Positions 32,067-40,803 of a stretch of 40,828 bases of DNA are shown here, piece after piece (positions within the stretch are counted from its first letter, which is position 1; each line of letters begins with the position of its first letter). A model generated the notes under the pieces. It was not told the DNA's origin. It searched no databases and was given only the letters and a program-made list of their open reading frames with translations. This stretch comes from Pseudomonadota bacterium (GTDB taxonomy: Bacteria > Pseudomonadota > Alphaproteobacteria > Rhizobiales > Xanthobacteraceae), in the NCBI GenBank assembly GCA_023387695.1, contig JAEWHT010000090.1, forward strand, positions 1 through 40,828. Reading direction: 5' to 3'. Both the position numbers and the translations under genes were made by a program.

Positions 32067-33515
32067 TCATGCCGCCTGCCCTTCCAGCGATGCGTTGGCC
32101 TGGGCAAGAATGTCAGCCGTCACTCGCTCCACGCCGGAACGGCGCGCGCCGCGTTCGGCAGCGTCGCGAAGGCGTTTGGCAGCGGAGATCCGTACAAGCA
32201 CCGGCTGACTGTCGACCATGCGATCGAGCGCGAGCTTGGCGTCTTCGTCCCAGGCGAGTTCGCGGTGAACCCGCGACGGCGTCGCCTCGATCTTGTCGAG
32301 GCTGGTCGCGAGCGGAAGAATGTGAAACAGCGCATCGAACAACGCGTTACAGACTTCCTGCACGAGATAAGTCGCACCCGCGTAACCCATGAAGGGCGTT
32401 CCGGTGTGCCGCCGGATCACCGCGCCAGGGAACGAGGCCGGAATGTAGATCGCCCGTCCGCCGACCTCGGAGGCGTACATGCGTTCGTTGTAACTTCCGA
32501 ACAGCACCAGCGGCGTCTTCTCATGCACCGCCTTGCGGATGGTCTCGTTGTCTGTCTTGGTTCCGGCCGTGCGCGCGAAGCCGAACATGCAGGGCAGCCC
32601 CATCTCGACTTCAAGGAAATTCCGCACGCCGCGCGTGTAGGTCTCGTTGGCAACGATGCCGAAGCTTGCCGTGCCGAAAAAGTCCTGCGTCACCGAACGC
32701 CAGAGATCCCAGAGCGGCTTGATGGTCGTGTGCTTCTCGCGCGCGATGAAGGGCTCCGGATCGAGCCCGAGACTATCGCCGAGCGAGCGTAGGAAGGCAG
32801 TGGTCGAGTGCAACCCGATCGGCGCCTGGAAATACGGCCGCTCCAGCGTCTCGCACAGCAACCGCCCGAATTCGCGATACATGCAGACATTCGCGTCGGC
32901 ATTGGCGAGCTTCGGAACGTCGGCGAGGTGACTGCCGAGCGGAAAGACCATATTGATCTCGGCACCGATCCCTTCAACAAGACGACGGATCTCGGCGAGA
33001 TCGGACGGCATGTTGAACGTGCCGTACATCGGACCGATGATGTTGACGCGCGGCCTGGCTCCCTCCGCGCGCGGTTTGCGCTCAGGAATCTTGCGCAGGC
33101 CGTATTCGCTCCACAGCCACGACAAGGCGCGATTGGCGCTCTGCCATTGGTCCTCGTCGATCGTCCGCGGCAGAAAGCGTTTGATGTTGCTGCCCTCAGG
33201 CGTCACGCCGCCGCCGATCATCTCGGCGATCGACCCGGTGACCACAACGGCGGGAAGGTCGGGATCGAGCACGGCACGGGCGCGCTTCATCGCATGCTCG
33301 GTCCCCTTCTGGCCGAGCTCTTCTTCGGCGAGGCCCGTGACCACGATCGGCAATTCATGCGGCGGCAGGCCGTCGGTGTAGTGCAGCACGGAGGTCACCG
33401 GCAGGTTCTCGCAGCCGACCGGTCCGTCAATGATCACCTGCAGGCCCTTGATCGCCGTAAAGGCATAGACCGAGCCCCAATAGCCGCCGGCGCGATCGTG
33501 ATCGAGGATCAGCAT
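32067..33515 (-). CDS. bchZ: Chlorophyllide a reductase subunit Z
   Basis: BchZ is the NifK-like subunit of the enzyme that reduces ring B of chlorophyllide a to give the bacteriochlorin ring. The product is 482 residues from ATG 33515, which overlaps the bchY stop as TGATG; a GTG one codon upstream is also possible. The N-terminus MLILDHDRAGGYWGSVYAFT is typical. Cys35 (GPVGCENLPVTS) is the expected cluster ligand. The segment VVVTGSIAEMIGGGVTPEGSN also matches, mainly in its first half. It is followed by the pufQ-like gene after 36 bp. Confidence 0.97.
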   Translation of the reverse strand: MLILDHDRAGGYWGSVYAFTAIKGLQVIIDGPVGCENLPVTSVLHYTDGLPPHELPIVVTGLAEEELGQKGTEHAMKRARAVLDPDLPAVVVTGSIAEMIGGGVTPEGSNIKRFLPRTIDEDQWQSANRALSWLWSEYGLRKIPERKPRAEGARPRVNIIGPMYGTFNMPSDLAEIRRLVEGIGAEINMVFPLGSHLADVPKLANADANVCMYREFGRLLCETLERPYFQAPIGLHSTTAFLRSLGDSLGLDPEPFIAREKHTTIKPLWDLWRSVTQDFFGTASFGIVANETYTRGVRNFLEVEMGLPCMFGFARTAGTKTDNETIRKAVHEKTPLVLFGSYNERMYASEVGGRAIYIPASFPGAVIRRHTGTPFMGYAGATYLVQEVCNALFDALFHILPLATSLDKIEATPSRVHRELAWDEDAKLALDRMVDSQPVLVRISAAKRLRDAAERGARRSGVERVTADILAQANASLEGQAA

Positions 33516-35098
33516 CACACCATCTCCTCGGACTTGCGCTTCTTCGCTTGCGCCGCGGCCGCCTTGCGGAATTTTTCGCGGAAGTCGGGCCGCAGGACCG
33601 GTTCTTCTTGCCAGATCCCAGCCTTGTCGCCCTCACCGACGCCTTCAAAGAATTCGCGCATGGTGTCGAAACGCGCCTTGCCGGCGATCGCTGCATTGAC
33701 GACCTGCGCCAGCGATCCGGCTCCGGCAACACCGAACAGCGGACGCGCCGAGATCAGATTGGTGAAATAGAGCGCAGGTATCGCCTTTGCTTTCGCCTTC
33801 TGCACGACTGGCGTGGTGCCGATGGCGAGATCCGGCAAGAACTCCTCCATGGCCGCGAGATCCTGCTCGAGCGAGGCGCGGTATTGCACCCGCACACCTT
33901 TCGCTTCGAGCCATTCGCGATCGGGATCGGACCAGGGCGTCCGCGGGCAGGCCGTGCCGACATAACGCAGGTCTGCGCCGCTCTCGACGAGCAGGCGGCC
34001 GACCAGAAGTTCCGAGCCCTCGTAGCCGGACAGCGTGATACGCCCGTTGATCGGCGTCGCCGCGAGTGCGCCTGATATTGCCGGCAACACCGCATTCTGC
34101 GCAGCATCGACGGTGCTGCGCGCGATGCCGCAGGCCGCGCCGATCGATTCCAGCCAGACGGCCGTGCCATCGCGACCGACCGGAGCTGAACCAACGATGG
34201 TTCGTCCCGCGGCTTCGAACTCGCGGATCGATGCCTTGTAGAACGGATGGATCGCAGCAACGGCGGCGCAATCCAGTGCACCATAAAGCTCCCGCCATTC
34301 ACGCGTCGGTACCGTGGGCCCAGCAGCCAAACCGAGCGGCGCGAGCAACATGCCGATACCGACCGGATCGGCCGGGAACATTTCGCCGAGCAGGGTCACG
34401 GTCGGCCGATCGCCTGAGGCAAGGCGAGGTGCCTGGACCGGGCCCTGCTCGGCCTCACGTCGGGCATAGTTCAGCATCGCGGCCGCAAGAACGTCCTTGG
34501 CTTCCGCGTGTGTCGGCACGCCGAAGCCAGGCACGTCGATGCCGATGACGCGAACGCCGTTGATTTCCTTGGGCAGGATTTGCAACGGAACACCCGACGC
34601 GGTCGGAACGCAGAGATTGATGACGACGATCGAATCGTAGTGTTCGGGATCGGCGAGCTTGAACACGGCCTCGCGGATGTCCTCGAACAGCTTTCCGGTG
34701 ACCAGAGTCTCGGAATTGAAGGGCACGTAGCCGACGCTGCGGCGGGCGCCATAGAAATGCGACGTGAAGGTCAGCCCATAGACGCAGCAGGCCGAACCCG
34801 ATAGCACCGTCGCGGTTCTACGCATCCGTAGTCCGACGCGCAGCGATCCGAACGCGGGACACATACTCTGCGGCTGATCGTGCGGACCAACCGGATAGTC
34901 CTGGGCATAGCGCGCAAGAGTCTCGCTTTTGCCGGCAGCTTCGGCCGCCTTCTTCAGTTCATCCTTGCCAGCATGACAACCGAGCCCGTCACCGGCCTTC
35001 ACCGACGCGGCGACGGCAGCCGAATCCGCGGCCGACGCAAGCGATGGCTTCGCGCCTTCCGCCGCATTGACCTGGTCAAGATGAACTGCGTCGGTCAT
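33515..35098 (-). CDS. bchY: Chlorophyllide a reductase subunit Y
   Basis: BchY is the NifD-like partner of BchZ, 527 residues. The expected 4Fe-4S ligands are Cys80 (QSMCPAFGS), Cys104 or Cys105 (SGSACCVYG) and Cys163 (VINLCVPTASG), which with BchZ Cys35 make a four-cysteine site, unlike the 3Cys/1Asp site of BchNB. About 65 N-terminal residues are Ala/Lys-rich and probably disordered. The last 20 residues are very basic (KKRKSEEM). It starts 14 bp after bchX. Confidence 0.97.
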   Translation of the reverse strand: MTDAVHLDQVNAAEGAKPSLASAADSAAVAASVKAGDGLGCHAGKDELKKAAEAAGKSETLARYAQDYPVGPHDQPQSMCPAFGSLRVGLRMRRTATVLSGSACCVYGLTFTSHFYGARRSVGYVPFNSETLVTGKLFEDIREAVFKLADPEHYDSIVVINLCVPTASGVPLQILPKEINGVRVIGIDVPGFGVPTHAEAKDVLAAAMLNYARREAEQGPVQAPRLASGDRPTVTLLGEMFPADPVGIGMLLAPLGLAAGPTVPTREWRELYGALDCAAVAAIHPFYKASIREFEAAGRTIVGSAPVGRDGTAVWLESIGAACGIARSTVDAAQNAVLPAISGALAATPINGRITLSGYEGSELLVGRLLVESGADLRYVGTACPRTPWSDPDREWLEAKGVRVQYRASLEQDLAAMEEFLPDLAIGTTPVVQKAKAKAIPALYFTNLISARPLFGVAGAGSLAQVVNAAIAGKARFDTMREFFEGVGEGDKAGIWQEEPVLRPDFREKFRKAAAAQAKKRKSEEMV

Positions 35099-35112
35099 TG
35101 CATCATATCCGA

Positions 35113-36111
35113 TCAGACTTTGTCGTAGATCACTTCAAGCGACGGCTTGGCCGTCGCTTGCACACCGCACATGTCTTCCAGCGTAGCCTGCTCGAGCACG
35201 ACGTCGCGGCCAACATCCGAGCTCTTGAACAGGCTCAGCAATCCGTCATGAGTGAGGGTTTTTGGCTGCTGCGGCGGCGCTTCGGCAACGTTGCTCGCGA
35301 GATTCTCGAACAGCGGCGCCCAGGGCGTGCCCGGCCTGCCGATAATCTGGTAGCTCGCGCTCTTGCGACGGATATCGTCATCGGCGGGAATCGACGAGAG
35401 CACGGGGATGCCAACCGCGTCCGCAAAGGCGGTCGCCTCGCCGGTGCCGTCATCCTTGTTGATAACAATGCCGGCGACGCCGACATTGCCGCCGAGCTTG
35501 CGGAAGTACTCCACGGCCGAACAAACATTGTTGGCGACGTAGAGCGACTGGAGGTCGTTGGAGCCGACGATAATCACCTTCTGGCACATGTCGCGTGCGA
35601 TCGGCAGGCCGAAGCCACCGCAGACGACGTCGCCGAGGAAGTCGAGCAGCACGTAGTCGAAGCCCCAATCATGGAAGCCGAGCTTCTCGATCAGCTCGAA
35701 GCCGTGAATGATCCCGCGCCCGCCGCAGCCGCGACCGACCTCGGGGCCGCCGAGCTCCATGGCGAACACGCCGTCGCGCTTGAAGCAGACGTCACCGATC
35801 TTGACGTCCTCGCCGGCAAGCTTCTTTTTCGAGGAGGTCTCCAGGATGGTCGGACAGGCGCGCCCGCCGAACAGCAACGAGGTGGTGTCGCTCTTGGGAT
35901 CGCAGCCGATCAGCAGCACCTTCTTGCCCTGCTGCGCCATCATGTAGGAGAGGTTGGCAAGCGTGAAACTCTTGCCGATCCCGCCCTTGCCGTAGATCGC
36001 AATGATCTGCGTCGTCTTGGTCGGCGCGGTCGTGATCGGCGCATCCGGCTCGATCGCGGCTTCCGCTCGCAGATTGTCCGTCATGGCACTGAGCTTCTGA
36101 TGGGCGTTCAT
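35113..36111 (-). CDS. bchX: Chlorophyllide a reductase iron protein subunit X
   Basis: BchX is the NifH-like ATPase feeding electrons to BchY-BchZ. The start MNAHQKLSAM at 36111 gives 332 residues and an ATGA overlap with bchC; an ATG two codons upstream (36117) is possible. The P-loop is YGKGGIGKSFT (40-50). The cluster cysteines are Cys129 (GRGCGGRG) and Cys164 (GDVVCGGFG). An insertion with KKKL around residues 95-100 and a C-terminal extension past residue 270 separate it from BchL. Confidence 0.97.
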   Translation of the reverse strand: MNAHQKLSAMTDNLRAEAAIEPDAPITTAPTKTTQIIAIYGKGGIGKSFTLANLSYMMAQQGKKVLLIGCDPKSDTTSLLFGGRACPTILETSSKKKLAGEDVKIGDVCFKRDGVFAMELGGPEVGRGCGGRGIIHGFELIEKLGFHDWGFDYVLLDFLGDVVCGGFGLPIARDMCQKVIIVGSNDLQSLYVANNVCSAVEYFRKLGGNVGVAGIVINKDDGTGEATAFADAVGIPVLSSIPADDDIRRKSASYQIIGRPGTPWAPLFENLASNVAEAPPQQPKTLTHDGLLSLFKSSDVGRDVVLEQATLEDMCGVQATAKPSLEVIYDKV

Positions 36112-37046
36112 GCGCATGCTCTCCAGTCGAGGGCCATTTTCAGGCAGGAGGGATCGTCGAATGCAGTCCGGTAGGCATCGCTCGCCGCGGTCACGTCGGA
36201 GCGGTGAGTGATCAGGCCGTCGAGCGAAAGCTTCCCGCTGTCGACGAGATCGCGCACCGCAACCAGATCCTCGTGGCGCCATTCAGCAGCGACGCGAATG
36301 CGCGCTTCCCGCATGAAGGCCGGGGGAAAGACGAAGCTAAGCGGAGCACTGTAAAAGCCGGCGAGAACGATCTCGCCACCGGGCGCAAGATGCGCGATCA
36401 GCTGGTCGAGGAGCGACGCATCACCACTGACATCGCAGATCACGCGATAGTCGCGCCGTGTATTGATCGCGGGATCGATGACGTCATAACCGACGGCGCC
36501 TCTGGCACGATCGGCATCGCGCTCCCACACGACCGGCGGCGCACCGCCAAGCGCAATGGTGAGGCGCGCCAGCAACCGCCCGAGCACGCCATGCCCGACG
36601 ATGCAATCGGGCTTCGCGCCGCCGCGCAATGCGTGATAGGCCGTCGCGGCCAGCGCGAGCAACACGCCCTGTTCGCCAAGCGATTCATTGCAGGCAACCA
36701 CGCGCTTCGCCGCGACCACGAGATGGGACGCGGCGGCGCCAAACAGGCTGCGCACCTCGCCGAAGCAGCCGGCTGCGCCAGGCACGAACACGCGCTCGCC
36801 TTTGCGGAAACCTGAATCAGCATCGCAGGATGTAATGCGGCCAACCGCTTCATAGCCGGGCACCAGCGGATAACCCATTCCGGGAAAGGCGGGCATGCGG
36901 CCTTCGAACAGCAAGCGTTCGGTGCCGGTGCTGATCGCCGTCCATTCGATATCGACTGCGATATCGCCGCCGGAGACTTTAGCCAAAGGAAGCCGCCGCA
37001 ACGCGAGCTGCCTTGGATTCTCCAGCACTACGGCTAATGCATCCAT
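36108..37046 (-). CDS. bchC: Bacteriochlorophyllide a dehydrogenase
   Basis: BchC oxidises the 3-hydroxyethyl group to 3-acetyl, using NAD+. The 312-residue medium-chain dehydrogenase/reductase-like protein has the typical start ALAVVLENPRQLALRRLPL, GMGYPLVPGYEAVGRI (56-71), a nucleotide-binding region (DCIVGHGVLGRLLARL) and HLAPGGEIVLAGFY. It is the first gene of the bchCXYZ-puf superoperon and is preceded by PpsR boxes at 37079-37122. A GGGGA site lies upstream of the ATG. Confidence 0.95.
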   Translation of the reverse strand: MDALAVVLENPRQLALRRLPLAKVSGGDIAVDIEWTAISTGTERLLFEGRMPAFPGMGYPLVPGYEAVGRITSCDADSGFRKGERVFVPGAAGCFGEVRSLFGAAASHLVVAAKRVVACNESLGEQGVLLALAATAYHALRGGAKPDCIVGHGVLGRLLARLTIALGGAPPVVWERDADRARGAVGYDVIDPAINTRRDYRVICDVSGDASLLDQLIAHLAPGGEIVLAGFYSAPLSFVFPPAFMREARIRVAAEWRHEDLVAVRDLVDSGKLSLDGLITHRSDVTAASDAYRTAFDDPSCLKMALDWRACA

Positions 37047-37078
37047 CTGCCCATTCCCCGGCGGGCTGCTTATTTGAG

Positions 37079-37096
37079 TGTCAGGCTATCCTGACT
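37079..37096. promoter_or_regulatory. PpsR-like box (one mismatch) upstream of bchC
   Basis: TGTCAG, 6 bases, CTGACT: the TGTN12ACA pattern with the last base changed to T, but with extended palindromic arms (TGTCAG/CTGAC). It is the promoter-proximal member of a pair, 26 bp (start to start) from an exact box, 33 bp before the bchC start. Confidence 0.6.
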
Positions 37097-37104
37097 ATTT
37101 TTGG

Positions 37105-37122
37105 TGTCAACTAAAATTAACA
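37105..37122. promoter_or_regulatory. PpsR/CrtJ box upstream of bchC
   Basis: Exact TGTN12ACA in an AT-rich stretch (TGTCAACT...TTAACACA), between crtF and bchC. It contains a TTGACA hexamer on the minus strand, so bound PpsR would compete with RNA polymerase at a -35 site. It controls the bchCXYZ-puf transcript by position; crtF ends 8 bp away. Confidence 0.72.
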
Positions 37123-37129
37123 CATTTCG

Positions 37130-38266
37130 TCAAGCGCGCGCGACGATGACCTTCGCGATCATGGGAATCCGAGTTGAACGTTCGCGAATGTCGGTGAAGC
37201 CGGACTGCGTGAGCATGTCCCGCAGCGCAGCAAAGCTGCGCGGGCGGCCACTGCCCATGGCGTGGAGATAAATGCTGAAATAGGCGCTGACCGGATCGGC
37301 ACCTGACGCGCCGGACATCGGTTCGCCGATCACCAGCGTTCCATCTTTCGGCAGCGCTTCGCGCACGCGCGCGAACAATTGCAACACCACGTCGTCGTCA
37401 TGATCGTGCACGACGCGGATCAACGAGATCACGTCGGCTCCCGGCGGCAGCGGATCCACGAGAAAACTTCCTTCGATTGCCGATGCACGATGACCGATCG
37501 CCGTCGCGGCGAACCGCTCGCGCGCAATCGCGGCGACGCCCGGCAGGTCGAACAATTTCAACTCCAGCCTAGGCGCTTGCTGTCCGGCAGCGATTAAAAA
37601 GCTACCGTCGCCGCCGCCGACATCGAGTAGGCACCGGTGGCGTGCAAAGGAATAGGCGCCAAGCACCATATCCGCGACCATCGGCTGAGAGGCCGACATC
37701 AACGCGGTGTAGGGCGACACCGCTTCGCGCGTAAGATTCGAGGGCGACGCTCTATCAGCATAGGGCCAATAATTCGCAAGTCTGCGCTCGCCTGGCTCGT
37801 TCCGCAGCAGCATGACGGGGTCGGCAAGATCGGCATAAAGCGCGGCGTGATGCTCGACCATCGCGGCGATGCCGGGATTGCCCAGCATGGCGGCGCCGAG
37901 CGAGCCGAGGCCGTAACGCTCACTGCTCCGACGTTCCAGCAATTCGAGCGAAGCGGCCGCATCGAGCAACATCGTCATCGCATCGACTGGAACAGATGCA
38001 CGTGCAGCCAGTGTCGCCACCGGAAGGGGCCCGTCCCTCAACTGCGCGAACACATTCAGCCGGACGCAGGCGACCAGGACCTGCGAATAGACGAAGCCGG
38101 CACAGAGATCGAACAGTTGTGCCGCGCGCCGCCGCACAATCGGCCGGGTCAACGGAAACGCTGCCGCCAAGCGCTGAAAACGCCTGCTGGACAGCAAGAT
38201 ATCACGAAACCCGCGCCAACCTTCGCTGAAGACGCGGCTCGATTCGATCTCATCGCTGAGGGCCAT
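37130..38266 (-). CDS. crtF: Hydroxyneurosporene O-methyltransferase
   Basis: CrtF methylates the tertiary C1 hydroxyl of acyclic carotenoids in the spheroidene/spirilloxanthin routes. The 378-residue protein has an N-terminal winged-helix/dimerisation region (RRRAAQLFDLCAGFVYSQVL around 45-64) and a C-terminal Rossmann methyltransferase domain with motif I LLDVGGGDGSFLIAA (213-227). The catalytic-site region is SLIRVVHDHDD, and GEPMSG follows. It starts 18 bp after crtE on the same strand. A GAGG site precedes the ATG. Confidence 0.94.
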   Translation of the reverse strand: MALSDEIESSRVFSEGWRGFRDILLSSRRFQRLAAAFPLTRPIVRRRAAQLFDLCAGFVYSQVLVACVRLNVFAQLRDGPLPVATLAARASVPVDAMTMLLDAAASLELLERRSSERYGLGSLGAAMLGNPGIAAMVEHHAALYADLADPVMLLRNEPGERRLANYWPYADRASPSNLTREAVSPYTALMSASQPMVADMVLGAYSFARHRCLLDVGGGDGSFLIAAGQQAPRLELKLFDLPGVAAIARERFAATAIGHRASAIEGSFLVDPLPPGADVISLIRVVHDHDDDVVLQLFARVREALPKDGTLVIGEPMSGASGADPVSAYFSIYLHAMGSGRPRSFAALRDMLTQSGFTDIRERSTRIPMIAKVIVARA

Positions 38267-38284
38267 GGCTGGCCTCGAGAATTG

Positions 38285-39154
38285 TTATGCGGCGAATTGC
38301 GCCAGACGTTTCGGCACCAGGCGTTTCGCTTCCTGCTCCATCAACATCTTCAGTTCGTGGGCGTTAGCGCACGGTGGCATCGTGCGGATGCCATCGGCGA
38401 CGAGCTCGTGCAGATAGGAGATCGCGCCGGTGAGCCCATAGCGGATCACGGCGCTGGGACGGCCGAGCGCAACGTCTTTGCCGACGGGCTTACCCGCCTC
38501 CTCCTCATTGCTCGCGGCATCCCTGATGTCGTCCGCAACCTGGTAGGCCTCGCCGATCTTTTCGCCGAGGCTGCGCCAGGCGTCCGGGTTCTCGGCACCG
38601 GCTGCGGCCGCGCCGCAGATCGTCGCGGCGGCAAACAGCGCACCTGTTTTGGAACGATGATAGTGCGATAGATCGATTTCCTCTTCACACTCCCAGGCCT
38701 GGCCGGCGACAATGCCATGGGGCACGCCCACCGCCGCACCGACCGTTGTGATCAGGCGCGTCAAGCGCCGCGGCGAACATGCTGCGCGCGCCATGGTCTG
38801 GAATGCGAGCACGATCAACGCATCGCCTGCGAGAACCGCGAGCGGCTCGCCGAAGGCGGCATGCACCGACGGGCGCCCGCGGCGGATCGTGGCATCGTCG
38901 AAGCAAGGCAGATCGTCATGGACCAGCGAGGCACAATGCAGGAGCTCGATCGCGGCCCCCGCCGCGGCAGTCGCTTCGGGTTCATCGTCACCGCAGGCGC
39001 TTGCGACGGCATGGCAAAGTCTTGGACGGACGCGCGCGCCCTTGGGGAACACCGCGGCCCGCATCGCCGCCGCCAGTCGGGGCGGACATCCCGCCTGCCC
39101 GGCGGATCCAACCGCCTGAGTGAGAGCACTCTCGATCCGCGTCGCGACGTCCAT
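38285..39154 (-). CDS. crtE: Geranylgeranyl diphosphate synthase
   Basis: CrtE makes GGPP, used both for carotenoids and for the bacteriochlorophyll tail added by BchG. The 289-residue all-helical protein has the first aspartate-rich motif HDDLPCFDDATIRRGRPS (79-96) and the second VADDIRDA (207-214, Asp208, Asp209, Asp212). The N-terminal GARVRPRLCH fits the substrate-binding Lys/Arg segment. A GGGGAGG site precedes the ATG. It is divergent from crtD across a 119-bp region with PpsR boxes. Confidence 0.96.
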   Translation of the reverse strand: MDVATRIESALTQAVGSAGQAGCPPRLAAAMRAAVFPKGARVRPRLCHAVASACGDDEPEATAAAGAAIELLHCASLVHDDLPCFDDATIRRGRPSVHAAFGEPLAVLAGDALIVLAFQTMARAACSPRRLTRLITTVGAAVGVPHGIVAGQAWECEEEIDLSHYHRSKTGALFAAATICGAAAAGAENPDAWRSLGEKIGEAYQVADDIRDAASNEEEAGKPVGKDVALGRPSAVIRYGLTGAISYLHELVADGIRTMPPCANAHELKMLMEQEAKRLVPKRLAQFAA

Positions 39155-39190
39155 GGCCTGCCTCCCCGCTTCGGGTCACGCCCAGCCAAA

Positions 39191-39208
39191 TGTCATTTTT
39201 AATTGACG
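39191..39208. promoter_or_regulatory. PpsR-like box (one mismatch), crtE side
   Basis: TGTCAT, 6 bases, ATTGACG: TGTN12ACG, one base from consensus, 25 bp (start to start) from an exact box. It lies 37 bp before the crtE start, so it is the likelier operator for crtE. Confidence 0.55.
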
Positions 39209-39209
39209 T

Positions 39210-39239
39210 TTGACATGTCAATTAGAATAGACAGATATT
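39210..39239 (+). promoter_or_regulatory. Candidate crtD promoter
   Basis: TTGACA (39210-39215), an 18-bp spacer and GATATT (39234-39239, 4/6 match to TATAAT). Transcription would start near 39246, leaving a leader of about 28 bases. The spacer is exactly one PpsR box. The bchF promoter candidate has the same 18-bp spacing and also overlaps its boxes. Confidence 0.45.
39216..39233. promoter_or_regulatory. PpsR/CrtJ box, crtD side
   Basis: Exact TGTN12ACA (TGTCAATT...AGACA) in the crtE-crtD intergenic region. It fills exactly the 18-bp gap between candidate -35 and -10 elements of crtD. Confidence 0.72.
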
Positions 39240-39273
39240 GTCGGACTGCAAGCGGATTGTTCTGAGGCGCGCG

Positions 39274-40803
39274 ATGAGCAGCCAACGGGTGGTCGTGATC
39301 GGGGCCGGGATTGCGGGACTGAGCGCTGCATTGACCCTTGCGGCCCGCGGCCTGGAGGTCACGGTCGTCGAGCGCGCCGCCCGCCCCGGCGGCAAGATGC
39401 GCGAGGCCGTTTTCGGCGATCGACACATCGACTGCGGCCCGACCGTCTTCACCATGCGGTGGGTGTTCGACGAGTTGTTCGATACGCTCGGCGAGCGGCT
39501 CGACGATCACATCTCGCTTCATCCGTTGAGCGTTCTCGCCCGTCACGCCTGGGCCGACGGCAGCCAGCTCGATCTCTTCGCCGATCAAGAGCACGCGGCG
39601 GACGCTATCGGCAGCTTTGCCGGCCGTTCCGATGCCGCGGGCTTCAAGGCTTTCAGTGCGGACGCGAAAAAAATCTTCGACGTTCTCAGGGGGCCGTTCA
39701 TCTCCGAACCCGCGCCAAGCATGGCATCCTTGCTCCGCAATTCGGGCTTTCGCGATCTGCTGGCGATCAGACCGTTCCAGACGCTCTGGAAAGCACTCGG
39801 CGGATATTTTTCCGATCCTCGCCTGCAGCAATTGTTCGGCCGCTACGCCACCTATTGCGGCTCGTCGCCGTTCGACGCGCCGGCTACGCTGATGCTGGTC
39901 GCGCATGTCGAGAGCGCCGGCGTCTGGCTAGTCGATGGCGGCATGCATCGGCTCGCCGCGATCATGTCCGGGATGGCTGCAAGCCGCGGCGTGCAATTCC
40001 ACTATGGCATCGACGTATCGCGTATCATCGTCGAATCCGGCCATACGTTCGGCGTCGCGTTGGCCAATGGCGAGCGCATCGCGGCCGGCAGCATCGTCAT
40101 GACCGCCGACGTTGCCGCGCTGGCGAACGGCCTGTTCGGTACCGATGCAGCGCGAACGACTGCTGCAATTCCCGACAAGGCGCGGTCGCTCTCGGCCATG
40201 ACATGGAGCTGCGTCGCTGCCGCGAGCGGATTTCCGCTGCTGCGCCATTCCGTATTCTTCTCACGCGACTATCGCGCCGAGTTTGACAGCATCATCAGTC
40301 GTCGCCAGATGCCCGACGAGCCGACCGTCTATGTCTGCGCGCAGGACCGCGGCAACGCGCCGTCAGAGGGGTCTTCGCCGGAGCGGCTGTTCATTCTCGC
40401 CAATGCACCGGCCAACGGCGACCACCATCAATTCACGCCAGCGGAGATCGGCCAATGCACAAAGCGAACCTTCGGAATGCTGGAGCGGTACGGTCTCATC
40501 ATCAAAACGGTCCCGGAATTGACGGAAGTCACGACCCCGAACGACTTCAACCGGATGTTTCCGGGAACGGGCGGCGCGCTCTATGGCCGAAGCTCTCACG
40601 GCTGGATGGCGTCGTTCCAGCGACCGGGGGCGCGAACGAAGCTTCCGGGACTTTACCTGGCGGGCGGGAGCGCTCACCCAGGACCGGGTGTGCCGATGGC
40701 GGCGCTGTCCGGTCGGATGGCGGCGGCGAGCCTGATCGCGGACCTTGCTTCAACCGCCCCGTTCCGAAAGACGGCTATGCGTGGTGGTACGTCGATGCGC
40801 TGA
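39274..40803 (+). CDS. crtD: Hydroxyneurosporene/methoxyneurosporene desaturase
   Basis: CrtD is an FAD-dependent 3,4-desaturase of acyclic hydroxy- or methoxy-carotenoids, in the CrtI family. The 509-residue product starts at ATG 39274 after TGAGG; a TTG-initiated longer frame from 39238 overlaps the promoter. The FAD fold is VVVIGAGIAGLSAAL (6-20), followed by VVERAARPGGKMRE. The family C-terminal motif is LPGLYLAGGSAHPGPGVPMA. FGRYATYCGSSPFDAPATL is typical of CrtD, its first 12 residues most clearly. Its 3' end is overlapped in another frame by crtC. Confidence 0.95.
   Translation: MSSQRVVVIGAGIAGLSAALTLAARGLEVTVVERAARPGGKMREAVFGDRHIDCGPTVFTMRWVFDELFDTLGERLDDHISLHPLSVLARHAWADGSQLDLFADQEHAADAIGSFAGRSDAAGFKAFSADAKKIFDVLRGPFISEPAPSMASLLRNSGFRDLLAIRPFQTLWKALGGYFSDPRLQQLFGRYATYCGSSPFDAPATLMLVAHVESAGVWLVDGGMHRLAAIMSGMAASRGVQFHYGIDVSRIIVESGHTFGVALANGERIAAGSIVMTADVAALANGLFGTDAARTTAAIPDKARSLSAMTWSCVAAASGFPLLRHSVFFSRDYRAEFDSIISRRQMPDEPTVYVCAQDRGNAPSEGSSPERLFILANAPANGDHHQFTPAEIGQCTKRTFGMLERYGLIIKTVPELTEVTTPNDFNRMFPGTGGALYGRSSHGWMASFQRPGARTKLPGLYLAGGSAHPGPGVPMAALSGRMAAASLIADLASTAPFRKTAMRGGTSMR

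Noticed and set aside
37130..39154. CRISPR, insertion-sequence or other mobile DNA in the crt region or elsewhere
   Set aside because: No direct-repeat arrays, transposase-like frames or terminal inverted repeats were seen; every stretch over about 250 bp is accounted for by genes.
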